64,000 nucleotides of DNA from Comamonadaceae bacterium G21597-S1 (GTDB lineage: Bacteria > Pseudomonadota > Gammaproteobacteria > Burkholderiales > Burkholderiaceae_C), in the NCBI GenBank assembly GCA_027214345.1, contig JAPWHR010000001.1, positions 496,001 to 560,000 of the forward strand. The letters are read 5' to 3'. This document shows positions 36,234 through 44,807 of this stretch, in pieces. Position numbers and translations under genes: made by a program. The number at the start of each line of letters is the position of its first letter. Position 1 is the stretch's first letter. The notes beneath the pieces are model-generated. The model had not been told where the DNA came from. It worked only from the letters and a program-made list of their open reading frames with translations, and ran no database searches.

Positions 36234-37334
36234 TCAGAAGCTGCTGCGCAGCGTGATCGCGGTCGAGCCGGCCGGCAGGCTGAACAGGTCGCCGTCGCGG
36301 CCGACCCGGATCGGGCCGTCGAAGATGGCCGGCGCATCGGCCAGGAATGTGGCCTCCATGCCCGGCAAGGGCAGCGGCGGCACGATGTGGTTGAGCAGCA
36401 GGTAACCCACCTGCGCATCGCGCGCGGTCTCGGCCGCCTCTTCGGGCGAGGCGTGGTAGTCGGTGATGTCCAGGAACAACTGGGCCAGGTTGTGGCGCCC
36501 CTGCCGGGCGGCGGCCTGGCGCAGGCCGTCGAGCATGGGGCGGGACAAGGCCTCGTGCACCAGCAGGTCGGCCTGGCGTGCGGCCTGTTGCACCGCGTTC
36601 GACTGTTTCGTGTCTCCGCTGAGCACGACACTGCGGCCCTTGTAGCGGATCCGGTAACCGACGGCGGGATGCACCGGCGCGTGGTCGACGGCGAAGGCGC
36701 TGATCTCCAGTTCGCCGTCGCGCAGCACGGGGACCGGCTGCGCGTCGATCGCCGCGAATGCGCGCGCGGTTGCGCCGAAGCCGCTGGCCGGCACGATGGC
36801 GTCGCCATGATGGGCCACCCGGTATCCCTGGTCCGGGCGGTAGGCCTGCATCAGGCCCTGGAGCAGGGGCTCGACACCCGCGGGGCCGTGCACCGGCACC
36901 GGCGTGTCATGCTGGCCGGCCACCCAGCGCTGCAGCAGCAGTTCGCCCAAGCCGTCGATATGGTCGGAGTGGAAGTGGGTCAGGAACACCGCCTCGATGC
37001 GGCCGGCGTCGAACCCCATCTTGCCGATGTTGCGCACCGCGCCGCTGCCAGCGTCGAACACGAACAGGCGCTTGCCGGCCAGCACCAGCGTGCACGGACC
37101 GGCGCGGTCTTCGTCCGGGAACGGCGAGCCGGTGCCGCACAGGCCGACGTGCAGGCCGTCCTCCAGCGTGGCGGCGGTATCGATGGCCAGCCGGTGTTCG
37201 GCCAGGCGGGGCACCACGGCCAGCACCAGCGGCACGCGCAGCAGGTACAGGGCCGCCAGTGCCGCCAGCACCAGGGCCGATGCGATCCACCAGCCGCGCC
37301 GGCCGGTCGGGGGATGGGGGTTCGAGTCGTTCAT
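36234..37334 (-). CDS. Membrane-anchored metallo-beta-lactamase-fold hydrolase
   Basis: A 366-aa protein. One N-terminal membrane helix (about residues 15-42) should place the catalytic domain in the periplasm. The metal motif is TH120-F-H122-S-D124-H125. CGTGSPFPDEDRAGPCTLV is typical of the RNase Z-like MBL branch, and LSGDT provides a later ligand Asp. That branch also holds AtsA-type arylsulfatases and lactonases, so it might be a third sulfatase of this locus; that is conjecture. It starts 13 bases after the propeller gene. Precise function is unknown. Confidence 0.83.
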   Translation of the reverse strand: MNDSNPHPPTGRRGWWIASALVLAALAALYLLRVPLVLAVVPRLAEHRLAIDTAATLEDGLHVGLCGTGSPFPDEDRAGPCTLVLAGKRLFVFDAGSGAVRNIGKMGFDAGRIEAVFLTHFHSDHIDGLGELLLQRWVAGQHDTPVPVHGPAGVEPLLQGLMQAYRPDQGYRVAHHGDAIVPASGFGATARAFAAIDAQPVPVLRDGELEISAFAVDHAPVHPAVGYRIRYKGRSVVLSGDTKQSNAVQQAARQADLLVHEALSRPMLDGLRQAAARQGRHNLAQLFLDITDYHASPEEAAETARDAQVGYLLLNHIVPPLPLPGMEATFLADAPAIFDGPIRVGRDGDLFSLPAGSTAITLRSSF

Positions 37335-37347
37335 GCCATGGCTTTCT

Positions 37348-38601
37348 TCAGGGGACGTAGATCCGTGCCAGCCGCCCCATCGACGACCAGTAGGCATCGC
37401 GGTTCCAGCCCGGGCTCGGGAAGACCACGCCCTGGGTCAGGCCGCCGCTGCGCACCCGCGCCCGCTCGTCGCCGGTGGCGATGTCGAGCAGCACCACTTC
37501 CTCGCGCATGCGCCGGTAGTCGTTGACCAGCATCTCGCCGGTGTCGGGGAACAGCAGCATGTGGCTGGCGCAGCCGAAGGCGCGCTTGTGCCAGAGCCGA
37601 TGCAGCGATCTGTCGTGGGGGTCGACGCGCCACGCGACCAGGTGGCGGTTGGCGCTGTCGTAGCCGACCACGATGTGCCGACGCAGGTCCACCAGCGGCG
37701 GATTCGTGATGCTGCCGCCGGGCTCGCCGCTGACGTCGATCGCCTGGTGGTCGCGGGCGTCGCGCATCGAAACCCGGATCAGGCGGTTCGCCGTGCGGCT
37801 GACGCCGGCGCCGATCATGCTCCACCGGTAGCGGTGCTGGCCGTTGTCCATGAACCAGGCGTTTTCGCCGTCGAGCACCACGTCCCAGCCAAAGGTCTGG
37901 CCGCTGGTGCCGACATAGTTGAGTTGCCAATGCGGATCGAACAGCAGGCGGGCGAGGTTGCCGTCCCAGTGGTAACGAAAGATGCTGCGCACACCGACCA
38001 CGTAGACAGTGTTGCCGATGGCGCTGAGCCGGGCCATCGACGGCTCCGGGCAGGCGGTGTCGGGCGCCGCGAAACGCAGCGTGTCGGCATCGAGCACGCT
38101 CAGGATCGCCGGCTGCGTGTGCGACAGGTTCTTGGTGACGATGTGCCCGTTGTCCAGGATCACGAAGGAGTTGTAGGGCTGGTCGACCGGCAGTCGCACG
38201 CTGGCCAGTGGAGCGCAGGCGCGGTCGAGCCGGTGCGCGTGGCGGCCGTAGACGACATGGATGGAGCCATTGCGGTGCAGCGCCATGCCGCCCGGCCACA
38301 TCGGGCCGCCCGCCAGCCGGGGCGAACGTTGCAGCGTGCGCAGGTTCAACGGGTCGATGCGCTCGACACGCGCCGTCGTGGGCAGTCCGACGTGGGAGCG
38401 CAGCGCGGAATGGGTCAGCAGGTAGACCTCGCCCGGGTCGCCGAGCACCGTCATCGTCGAGAGCACGGTGTTGCGCGTGACGCACGCCAATGCCTCGCCC
38501 GGTTGCAGGTTCAGCCCGGCTGCGCGGAGCGGCTGCTGCAACCGCCGCGGGCCGCCGTCCTCGCCGGGCCAGGGGCTGTCCAGGTAGCCCGGGGCGCTCA
38601 T
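37348..38601 (-). CDS. Uncharacterised beta-propeller-like protein
   Basis: A 417-aa protein with repeated short beta blades such as GGMALHRNGSIHVVYG, NSFVILDNGHIVTKN, IGNTVYVVGVRSIFRYHWDG, GENAWFMDNGQHRYR and GEMLVNDYRRMREEVVLLDI. This suggests an NHL/quinoprotein-like propeller. No signal peptide, lipobox or catalytic motif is apparent and I do not recognise a named family. Its ATG overlaps the sulfatase stop by 4 bases, so it is translated with the sulfatase. It may bind or present the substrate, but nothing in the sequence proves a role. Confidence 0.7.
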   Translation of the reverse strand: MSAPGYLDSPWPGEDGGPRRLQQPLRAAGLNLQPGEALACVTRNTVLSTMTVLGDPGEVYLLTHSALRSHVGLPTTARVERIDPLNLRTLQRSPRLAGGPMWPGGMALHRNGSIHVVYGRHAHRLDRACAPLASVRLPVDQPYNSFVILDNGHIVTKNLSHTQPAILSVLDADTLRFAAPDTACPEPSMARLSAIGNTVYVVGVRSIFRYHWDGNLARLLFDPHWQLNYVGTSGQTFGWDVVLDGENAWFMDNGQHRYRWSMIGAGVSRTANRLIRVSMRDARDHQAIDVSGEPGGSITNPPLVDLRRHIVVGYDSANRHLVAWRVDPHDRSLHRLWHKRAFGCASHMLLFPDTGEMLVNDYRRMREEVVLLDIATGDERARVRSGGLTQGVVFPSPGWNRDAYWSSMGRLARIYVP

Positions 38602-40403
38602 CGCGGCGGCCTCGCGCGGCGGCGCCGGCGCCACCACCAGGCCAGCGCGGCGACGGCGGCCGCCAGCACGACCAGCGCATGGGTGCGGTAGGCCGGTATC
38701 CAGTAGTTGTGCAGGCTGTTGATCGTGACCTGCCAGGTCGGGTCGTAACCCGCGGGCATGGGCAACACGCCGTTGGCCTGGGCGTAAGCCGCGTAGTCGC
38801 GCTGCATGGATGCGAAGACCTCCGGCAGTCGGTCGCGCAGGTCCTGCGTCTCGCCGGGGTCGGTGTCGAGGTCGTACAGGTGCCAGGCGCCGTCGCCGAC
38901 CGGTGGCAGGTTGCGCACCAGCTTGTGTCGGCCCTTGAACAGCGCGGCGTTGCCCGACAACTCGTAACCGATCGGCACGTCCGCGGGATGCACGGCGTCG
39001 GCCTGCCCGGTGAGCACCGGCAGCAGGCTGCGGCCGGTGAGGGGTTCGATCGCCTGGCCCCGGTAGCGCGTGCCGGGATGTTGCAGCCCGGCGAGGTCGA
39101 GCACGGTGGGCACGATGTCGTTGACATGGGTCAGGCTGGGCTGGACCTGGTTGGCCGCCACGCCCGGCACGCCGGCGATGATCAGCGGCACGCGCAGGCC
39201 GCCTTCGCCGGCGTAGAACTTGTAGGTGTCCAGCGGCGCGGCCGTCGCGCTGGCCCAGCCCGGCCCCGGGATGCCATAGGCGCCCTTGCCCCCGAGACGG
39301 TCGATGTGCTGGCTGTATTGTGTCCACAACCAGGGCTGGGCCTGGGCATAGTCGGAGCCCTCCGGCCCGTTGTCGGACAGGAACAGGAACACGGTGTTGT
39401 CGTACTGGCCGGTGGTCCGCAGATGCGCGACCAGGCGGCCGACATGGTGGTCCATGGCCTCGGCCATGGCCGCATACACCTCCATCTGGCGCGCCTGGTA
39501 TTGCCGGTCCTTGGCTGCCAGTGTGTTCCAGCGCGCGCTGGTGGTCATCGTCGTGTATGGCGCATCGCGCGGCACCAGGCCGTGTGCGGCCGCCTGGTCG
39601 CGGCGTTCGCGCCGCAGGACATCCCAGCCGGCGTCGTAACGCCCGCGGTACTTGTCGATGAACGCCTGCGGCGCCTGTACCGGCACGTGGTTGGCCTGGA
39701 AGGCGACATAGGCGAAGAACGGCTTGCCGCTGGCGGCGCCGGAGTCGATGTATTCGATCGCCCGGTCGACGAAATATTGCGACGAATAGAACGTCGTCGG
39801 CATCTGCACCGGCTCACCGTCTTCGAACCATTCGACGCCGGCGGAGTGCGGCAGGTAACGCTTGGCGGGTTCCCAGTTGTCCGAGCCGGTGTCGCCCTGC
39901 ACGATGGAACGGTCGAAGCCGCGCCGGTTGGGCCGGTTGTACGGCTCGGAGCCGACGTTCCACTTGCCCGACGCATAGGTGCGGTAGCCGCCGTCCTGCA
40001 GCAGGCTGGCCACGGTCACGACGTTGCGGGTCAGCGAGCCCTGGTAACCGGGCTGGCCGAGGTGGCTGCGTGGCATCGCCTCGCGCAGGTTGCCCACGCC
40101 GTTGCGGTGGTTGTCCACGCCGGTGAGCAACATCGCGCGGGTGGGGGAGCACGAGGCCGCGACGTGGAAGTTCGAAAAGCGTACGCCGCGTTGCGCCAGC
40201 GCGTCGATATGCGGCGTGGCGATCTCGCTGCCGTAGGCGCCGACGTCGGTGAATCCCCAGTCGTCGGCGACCAGCACGACGATGTTGGGGCGTTGCGCGG
40301 CGGCCGGTTGCGCCGCCGCCGTTGCGAGCGCGAGCAGGCCGCAACACGCCGCGACCAAGGCGCGTGTGATGCACGCAGGGGCGCGGGCGGCGGAGTCAGG
40401 CAT
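38598..40403 (-). CDS. Type I sulfatase (arylsulfatase) with C-terminal anchor
   Basis: A 601-aa sulfatase. The signal peptide spans about residues 12-36, then RPNIVVLVADDWG with metal ligands D47 and D48. C85-S-P-T-R89 is the canonical motif in which Cys becomes formylglycine, and the following segment resembles P. aeruginosa AtsA. LSDNGPEG supplies the later metal Asp and Asn. The last 30 residues form one membrane helix ending in a W-W-W / R-R-R-R-R cluster, so it is likely tethered to the inner membrane facing the periplasm. It overlaps the HCCA-isomerase-like gene by 8 bases and the propeller gene by 4. Confidence 0.92.
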   Translation of the reverse strand: MPDSAARAPACITRALVAACCGLLALATAAAQPAAAQRPNIVVLVADDWGFTDVGAYGSEIATPHIDALAQRGVRFSNFHVAASCSPTRAMLLTGVDNHRNGVGNLREAMPRSHLGQPGYQGSLTRNVVTVASLLQDGGYRTYASGKWNVGSEPYNRPNRRGFDRSIVQGDTGSDNWEPAKRYLPHSAGVEWFEDGEPVQMPTTFYSSQYFVDRAIEYIDSGAASGKPFFAYVAFQANHVPVQAPQAFIDKYRGRYDAGWDVLRRERRDQAAAHGLVPRDAPYTTMTTSARWNTLAAKDRQYQARQMEVYAAMAEAMDHHVGRLVAHLRTTGQYDNTVFLFLSDNGPEGSDYAQAQPWLWTQYSQHIDRLGGKGAYGIPGPGWASATAAPLDTYKFYAGEGGLRVPLIIAGVPGVAANQVQPSLTHVNDIVPTVLDLAGLQHPGTRYRGQAIEPLTGRSLLPVLTGQADAVHPADVPIGYELSGNAALFKGRHKLVRNLPPVGDGAWHLYDLDTDPGETQDLRDRLPEVFASMQRDYAAYAQANGVLPMPAGYDPTWQVTINSLHNYWIPAYRTHALVVLAAAVAALAWWWRRRRRARPPR

Positions 40404-41730
40404 GCACGGGTGTCGCCGCGGTCGTATCCTGTGCCGCGAGCACGGCCTGCTGCACCGCCCACAGCCGGTCCTGCCCCCACACGGCAGTGTCGCCGACCCG
40501 CAGCGAGGGCACACCCCACAGGCCCAGCGCGAACATCTCGGTGCGGTTGGCTTCGGCCAGGGCGCGCCAGGTTTCGTCGTGCAGCGCGTCCTGCGCATCG
40601 GACCAGGCCAGGCCGGCGCGTTCAGCGATGCGCCTGAGCCCGCGGTCGCTGCCGGCGTCGATGCCCTCGGACCACGCGCCGCGCAGGAAGGATCCCACAT
40701 AGGCCTGGCCGTGGCCCATGCGTTCGGCCAGCGGGATCAGGGCCATGCCGCGTTCGGTCGGCCGGCCCAGCGGGTCGTTGATGCGGCCGAACGGCACGCT
40801 GCGCAGGTGGGCCTCGCGTGCGGCGTCGTGCATGATGTACAGGCGTTTTTCCCGTGGCACGGGCAGGCCGCGCATCACCATCGGCAACACGGGGCGCAGC
40901 CGCACCGGTGCGCCGGTGCGCTCGCCGAGCCGGAACACCCGCTCTGCGACGATGGCGGTATAGGGACTGCGCAGCGACAGGAAAAAGTCGATGGCCGGCG
41001 CATCGGCGATGGCCACCGGGGTATCCAGGTCCAGCTCGGGCGGGAACATCAGGCCGGTCGTGCCGGCTCGATGGGCGCCGATGTCCTGCAGGCGCTGCTC
41101 GAGGTGATACAGCCGGTCCAGGCCCCAGTACCACTCGCCGGCATAGAAGAACATGGCGCCCAGGTAATGGCCCAGGGTCTGGCGCAATTGTTCGGCTGCG
41201 GCGACATGCGCCTGCGTGGTCACGGCGTCGGCGACCTGCGGCGCATCGCGCGTCGCATCCGCGGGTGCGACGGCGTGCGGCGCCTGCCACAAGCCGAGCG
41301 TCAGCGGCCCGGCCAGTTGCGCGAAACGGCCGTCGGCCGCGGCGGCCACCAACTGGCGGCGGACCCGCTCGATGTCGGCGTCGGCCGGTTGCCGGCCGGT
41401 ATCGACGAAGTCGAGCTTCCAGTGGCGTGCGAGCAGCGCCGCGTCGCGACGGCTGTAGGCGATGAGCTGGTCGCGCGCCGGCGCCGCGTGGTCGGCCGGC
41501 GGGCCGACCACATGCGCCTGAAGCTCGACGTCGTACCGGGCCAGCAATTGTGGCAGCCGCTGCGCCACCAGCGCGCTGTAGGGATCGTCCACCTGGTGGA
41601 AATAGCGCAGCAGGTGGGGTGCGCCCTGTGCCCGGCGCCGGCGCTCGGCCGCCGCCCGTCGTGCCAGCAGCCGCTCGCGCGCAAACATGCGCGCGGTGAT
41701 CGCAGGCATCAGCAGGCTCTTGATCGACAT
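40396..41730 (-). CDS. Double-domain DsbA/HCCA-isomerase-like protein
   Basis: A 444-aa protein made of two DsbA-like thioredoxin modules of the 2-hydroxychromene-2-carboxylate isomerase type. They start near RYFHQVDDPYSALVAQ (about residue 43) and FFLSLRSPYTAIVAE (about 250). The D/S-P-Y-S/T signature and the lack of a CxxC pair point to glutathione-dependent isomerase or transferase chemistry, as in naphthalene catabolism, rather than disulfide exchange. It is the first gene of a five-gene operon with a promoter and palindromic operator about 75 bases upstream. Fusion of two modules is unusual for the characterised enzymes. Confidence 0.8.
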   Translation of the reverse strand: MSIKSLLMPAITARMFARERLLARRAAAERRRRAQGAPHLLRYFHQVDDPYSALVAQRLPQLLARYDVELQAHVVGPPADHAAPARDQLIAYSRRDAALLARHWKLDFVDTGRQPADADIERVRRQLVAAAADGRFAQLAGPLTLGLWQAPHAVAPADATRDAPQVADAVTTQAHVAAAEQLRQTLGHYLGAMFFYAGEWYWGLDRLYHLEQRLQDIGAHRAGTTGLMFPPELDLDTPVAIADAPAIDFFLSLRSPYTAIVAERVFRLGERTGAPVRLRPVLPMVMRGLPVPREKRLYIMHDAAREAHLRSVPFGRINDPLGRPTERGMALIPLAERMGHGQAYVGSFLRGAWSEGIDAGSDRGLRRIAERAGLAWSDAQDALHDETWRALAEANRTEMFALGLWGVPSLRVGDTAVWGQDRLWAVQQAVLAAQDTTAATPVHA

Positions 41731-41808
41731 CGGGCGGATGGTGGTGGTGCGGGTCGCTTGCGGGCCGGTTGCGGGAGTGTCCCGCCGCTGCGGCTGCCAG
41801 TCGGGCAG

Positions 41809-41836
41809 AATTTACCATACACTTGTGTATTGTCAA
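41809..41836 (-). promoter_or_regulatory. Sigma-70 promoter of the sulfatase operon A
   Basis: On the minus strand TTGACA (41831-41836) and TAAATT (41809-41814) are separated by exactly 16 bases. That spacer is filled by the palindrome ATACACAAGTGTAT plus two bases, so a bound repressor would block polymerase. Transcription would start near 41802, about 70 bases before the HCCA-isomerase-like ATG. Confidence 0.65.
41815..41832. promoter_or_regulatory. TetR-regulon operator, copy 1
   Basis: CCATACACTTGTGTATTG, whose core ATACAC-TT-GTGTAT is a perfect 6-2-6 palindrome. The identical 18-mer occurs once more, inverted, at 47393-47410 in front of the second operon. It lies between the sulfatase operon and the divergent tetR gene, the normal place for a TetR operator controlling both. 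The binding protein is inferred. Confidence 0.7.
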
Positions 41837-41921
41837 ACGCATGCGATGTGCCGCGGCACGTTGTGCGCACGCGAGGTCATGCAAGACAATGCCCACCGTT
41901 GCAGCCTACGAGCCCTTGACC

Positions 41922-42536
41922 ATGAAGCCCGCACGCAAGCCCGGCAAGCCCATCGTCGAATCGTCGCGCCTGACGCGCGACGACTGGCTCGACGCGGCCT
42001 TCCAGGCCGTCGTGGACGGCGGATTCGACAAGGTGCGGGTGCTGGTGCTGGCCGATGCGCTGGGCGTCACCCGCGGCAGCTTCTACTGGCATTTCGCCGA
42101 CCACGCGGAACTGCTGTCGGCATTGCTGGCGCGATGGCACGCGCGTGAGGTCGCCGTCAACCAGGCCCTGGCCGCGCCACGCTCGACAGACCCGCGCACC
42201 GACCTGGAACACCTGCTCGAGAGCGTGCTCGCCCATGCCGGCGCCGACCTGGAGAACATGCGCTTCGAACTCGCGCTGCGCGGCCTGGGCCGCCGCGACC
42301 CGGCCGTGGCCCGGATGCTGGCCGAGGTCGATGCCCAGCGCATGGCGCTGTTCACCGAGAAATTCCTGCGCTACACCGGCGACGAGACCAAGTCCACCGA
42401 ACTGGCCGTGTTGTTCTACCTGGCCATCGTCGGGAGTTACCAGGCGCTGAGCCGGCCCAAGAACCCGCCGCAGATCAAGGCGCTGATGCAGGGCATCATC
42501 GCGCGGTATCTGATCGAGCAGCAGGGGCCGCGCTGA
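41922..42536 (+). CDS. TetR family transcriptional regulator
   Basis: A 204-aa regulator. The N-terminal TetR helix-turn-helix is at about residues 15-62 (LTRDDWLDAAFQAVVDGGFD, then LADALGVTRGSFYWHFAD). The C-terminal part is the TetR_C ligand-binding helical domain. An ATG at 41889 would add 11 residues and is possible. It is divergent from sulfatase operon A and convergent with operon B, and both operons begin with the same palindrome. It is therefore the prime candidate for the regulator of all nine minus-strand genes. The inducer is unknown, presumably a hydrophobic or aromatic compound. Confidence 0.88.
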   Translation: MKPARKPGKPIVESSRLTRDDWLDAAFQAVVDGGFDKVRVLVLADALGVTRGSFYWHFADHAELLSALLARWHAREVAVNQALAAPRSTDPRTDLEHLLESVLAHAGADLENMRFELALRGLGRRDPAVARMLAEVDAQRMALFTEKFLRYTGDETKSTELAVLFYLAIVGSYQALSRPKNPPQIKALMQGIIARYLIEQQGPR

Positions 42537-42551
42537 CCGATCGCGGCTCGA

Positions 42552-43529
42552 TCACGCGGTCAAGAAGCCCGCCAGGCGCTGCCGGATCAGGCCGTCGGCC
42601 TCCGCCATGATGCGGTCGATCAGCTGCTGGACCGTCGGCACGTCATGGATCAGCCCGGCCACCATGCCGCACGACCATGCGCCGGCTTCCATGTCGCCGT
42701 CCATCATGATGCGGGGGTAGACACCAGCCACTTCGGCCATGATGTCTTCGAACTTCAGGTCGGCGCCCAGCGTGCGTTCCTTCTCCAGCAGCCGCTCCAC
42801 CGCGGCATTGGTCAACACGCGTTCGGTATTGCGCAGCGGCCGCATCACGAGCCGGGTGTCGAGTTCGCTGGCCGCGACGATGGCCTGCTTGACCTTCTCG
42901 TGCACCGGCGCCTCTTTTGTAGCGATGAAACGCGTGCCCATGTTCATGCCGTCGGCGCCCAGCGCCAGCGCGGCGACCAGCGAGCGGCCATCGGCCATGC
43001 CGCCGGAGGCGACGAACGGGATCTTCAGTGCCTCGGCCGCGCGCGGCAGCAGGATGAAGTTGGGGATGTCGTCCTCGCCCGGATGGCCGCCGCATTCGAA
43101 ACCGTCGACGCTGACCGCGTCGCAGCCGATGGCTTCAGCCTTGAGCGAATGGCGCACGGAGGTGCATTTGTGGATCACCTTGACGCCGGCCTCGTGCAGG
43201 CCGGGCAACCACTTCTGCGGGTTGTTGCCGGCGGTCTCGACGATTTTGACACCTCCTTCGACGATGGCGCGGATGTAGCCCGGATAGTCGGGCGCCTTGA
43301 CCACCGGCAGAAAGGTCAGGTTGACGCCGAAGGGTTTGTCGGTCATCTCGCGGCAGCGCCGGATTTCGTTTGCCAGCAGTTCGGGCGTCTTCTGGGTCAG
43401 GCCGGTGATGATGCCAAGGCCACCGGCGTTCGACACCGCCGCCGCCAGTTCGGCGAAACCGACGAAATGCATGCCGCCCTGGATGATGGGATGTTCGATG
43501 CCGAACAGTTCGGTGATGCGGGTTTTCAT
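42552..43529 (-). CDS. Nitronate monooxygenase-like flavoprotein
   Basis: A 325-aa FMN barrel of the NMO / 2-nitropropane dioxygenase family. Signatures are EHPIIQGGMHFVGFAELAAAVSNAGGLG at the start, FGVNLTF, then FECGGHPGEDD with the catalytic-region His, FVASGGMADGRSLVAALALGADGMNMGTRF for FMN phosphate, and EAGAWSCGMVAGLIHDV at the end. Members oxidise nitronates or act as enoyl reductases or dehydrogenases of unclear substrate, often beside lipid or steroid catabolic genes. AGGAGA precedes the ATG. It is the last gene of operon B, after a 130-base gap, so an internal promoter is possible. Confidence 0.88.
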   Translation of the reverse strand: MKTRITELFGIEHPIIQGGMHFVGFAELAAAVSNAGGLGIITGLTQKTPELLANEIRRCREMTDKPFGVNLTFLPVVKAPDYPGYIRAIVEGGVKIVETAGNNPQKWLPGLHEAGVKVIHKCTSVRHSLKAEAIGCDAVSVDGFECGGHPGEDDIPNFILLPRAAEALKIPFVASGGMADGRSLVAALALGADGMNMGTRFIATKEAPVHEKVKQAIVAASELDTRLVMRPLRNTERVLTNAAVERLLEKERTLGADLKFEDIMAEVAGVYPRIMMDGDMEAGAWSCGMVAGLIHDVPTVQQLIDRIMAEADGLIRQRLAGFLTA

Positions 43530-43659
43530 GCAGGCTGTCTCCTCGTGGGGTTGGCAATGGGGCTGGCGCGGCTGGCGCCTCGTCGGGCAATGGTATCGCC
43601 GGCGTCCGGGCGCGGGGTGTCCCGCAGGCGAAGCGGCCGAATCCGCAGGTTACGCCAGC

Positions 43660-44790
43660 TTACGGCGTGGCCTGCGGGGACGGCCCTGGTGCGCGCAGGA
43701 TGGTGCGGAATCCGAGATGGCTGACGGCGAGGTCGTCGTCCTGCGGCTGGCGTGCGCCGGCGCGGTAACGCATGCAGTAGTTGGGCGCGCACAGGAAGGA
43801 GCCGCCCTTGATCACGCGCTGGGCGGGGGCGCCGGCGCGCAGCAACGGTGCGGCGGGATCATGGCCCTCGAACCGGGGAGGGGCGTCGTGCGTGGCGGTC
43901 CAGCGGTCGGTCGTGAGCTCCCACACATTGCCGAGCATGTCGAACAGGCCGCGTCGGTTGGGCGGATAACAACCCACGGGTGCCAGGCCGACGAAGCCGT
44001 CCTCGCCGGAGTTGGCGACCGGAAACAGGCCTTGCCAGGTGTTCGCGTGCGTCGGTTGATCGTGTGCGCCGGCCATGCCGGCGCGTTCGACCTGGGCGGC
44101 CCATTCCCACTGGACTTCGGTGGGCAGGTCGCGGCCCTTCCAGCGCGCATAGGCCTGTGCGTCCTCGATCGTGACGGCCACGACCGGAAACGCGCCGCGC
44201 CCGGCGATGCCGGTGCCCGGTCCGCCCGGATGGCGCCAGTTCGCGCCAGGCACGTAGCGCCACCACGGCATGGGGTTGCCGCCGGCGCCGCCGGTGCCGG
44301 GCATCGTGAAGACGACGGCGCCGGGCTGTCGCATGTCGGGCGGCAGGTCGGGATACCGCGCCGCGTCGACCGGTCGTTCGGCCACGGTGACATAACCGGT
44401 GGCGTCGACGAAGGCCGCGAAATCATCGTTGCTGACCTCGGTGCGGTCCATCCAGAAACCGTCCACGCGGGTCATGCGTACCGGCTGCTCCTCCGGGTAG
44501 ACGGTGTCGCCGAACGCGAACCGGCCGGCGGGCACCCAGACCATGCCGAGGTGGGGCGCATCCGCGGCTTGCGCCGGCAACGCACAGTGCAGGATCGCAT
44601 CATGCCCCTGCGGCGCCTGTGCCTGCCGCGTCAGCCACCACCCGCCGGCGGTGCCCGCCACCAGTGCCGCCACCAGCAGCGACTTCCATGGCAGTGGCCA
44701 GCCGCGCCACCAAGGGCGGACGGAGTCGACGGCTGGCGGGCTTGGCGCCTTGTCGGGAACGCGCGGGGGCATCGTCGGGTCACCGGGCAT
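43660..44790 (-). CDS. Membrane-anchored formylglycine-generating enzyme (SUMF1 family)
   Basis: A 376-aa protein. After a Pro-rich start, one membrane helix at about residues 36-53 is followed by an FGE/SUMF1 domain: MVWVPAGRFAFGD, FWMDRTEVSNDDF, LPTEVQWEWAA, DMLGNVWEL, VIKGGSFLCAPNYC. C334 and C339 match the spacing of the copper-binding cysteine pair of aerobic FGE (C336 and C341 in human), so it should convert the sulfatase Cys to formylglycine using O2. The anchor implies a periplasmic catalytic domain, unlike cytoplasmic bacterial FGEs. It lies 17 bases after sulfatase 2 and in the same regulon as sulfatase 1. Confidence 0.9.
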   Translation of the reverse strand: MPGDPTMPPRVPDKAPSPPAVDSVRPWWRGWPLPWKSLLVAALVAGTAGGWWLTRQAQAPQGHDAILHCALPAQAADAPHLGMVWVPAGRFAFGDTVYPEEQPVRMTRVDGFWMDRTEVSNDDFAAFVDATGYVTVAERPVDAARYPDLPPDMRQPGAVVFTMPGTGGAGGNPMPWWRYVPGANWRHPGGPGTGIAGRGAFPVVAVTIEDAQAYARWKGRDLPTEVQWEWAAQVERAGMAGAHDQPTHANTWQGLFPVANSGEDGFVGLAPVGCYPPNRRGLFDMLGNVWELTTDRWTATHDAPPRFEGHDPAAPLLRAGAPAQRVIKGGSFLCAPNYCMRYRAGARQPQDDDLAVSHLGFRTILRAPGPSPQATP

Positions 44791-44807
44791 GCGTGGAACT
44801 TCCGCGC

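Noticed and set aside
33512-36256. A 914-codon open frame on the plus strand across the glucan phosphorylase and dehalogenase genes
   Set aside because: Another antisense mirror frame over conserved genes, with no ribosome-binding site and no recognisable domain.
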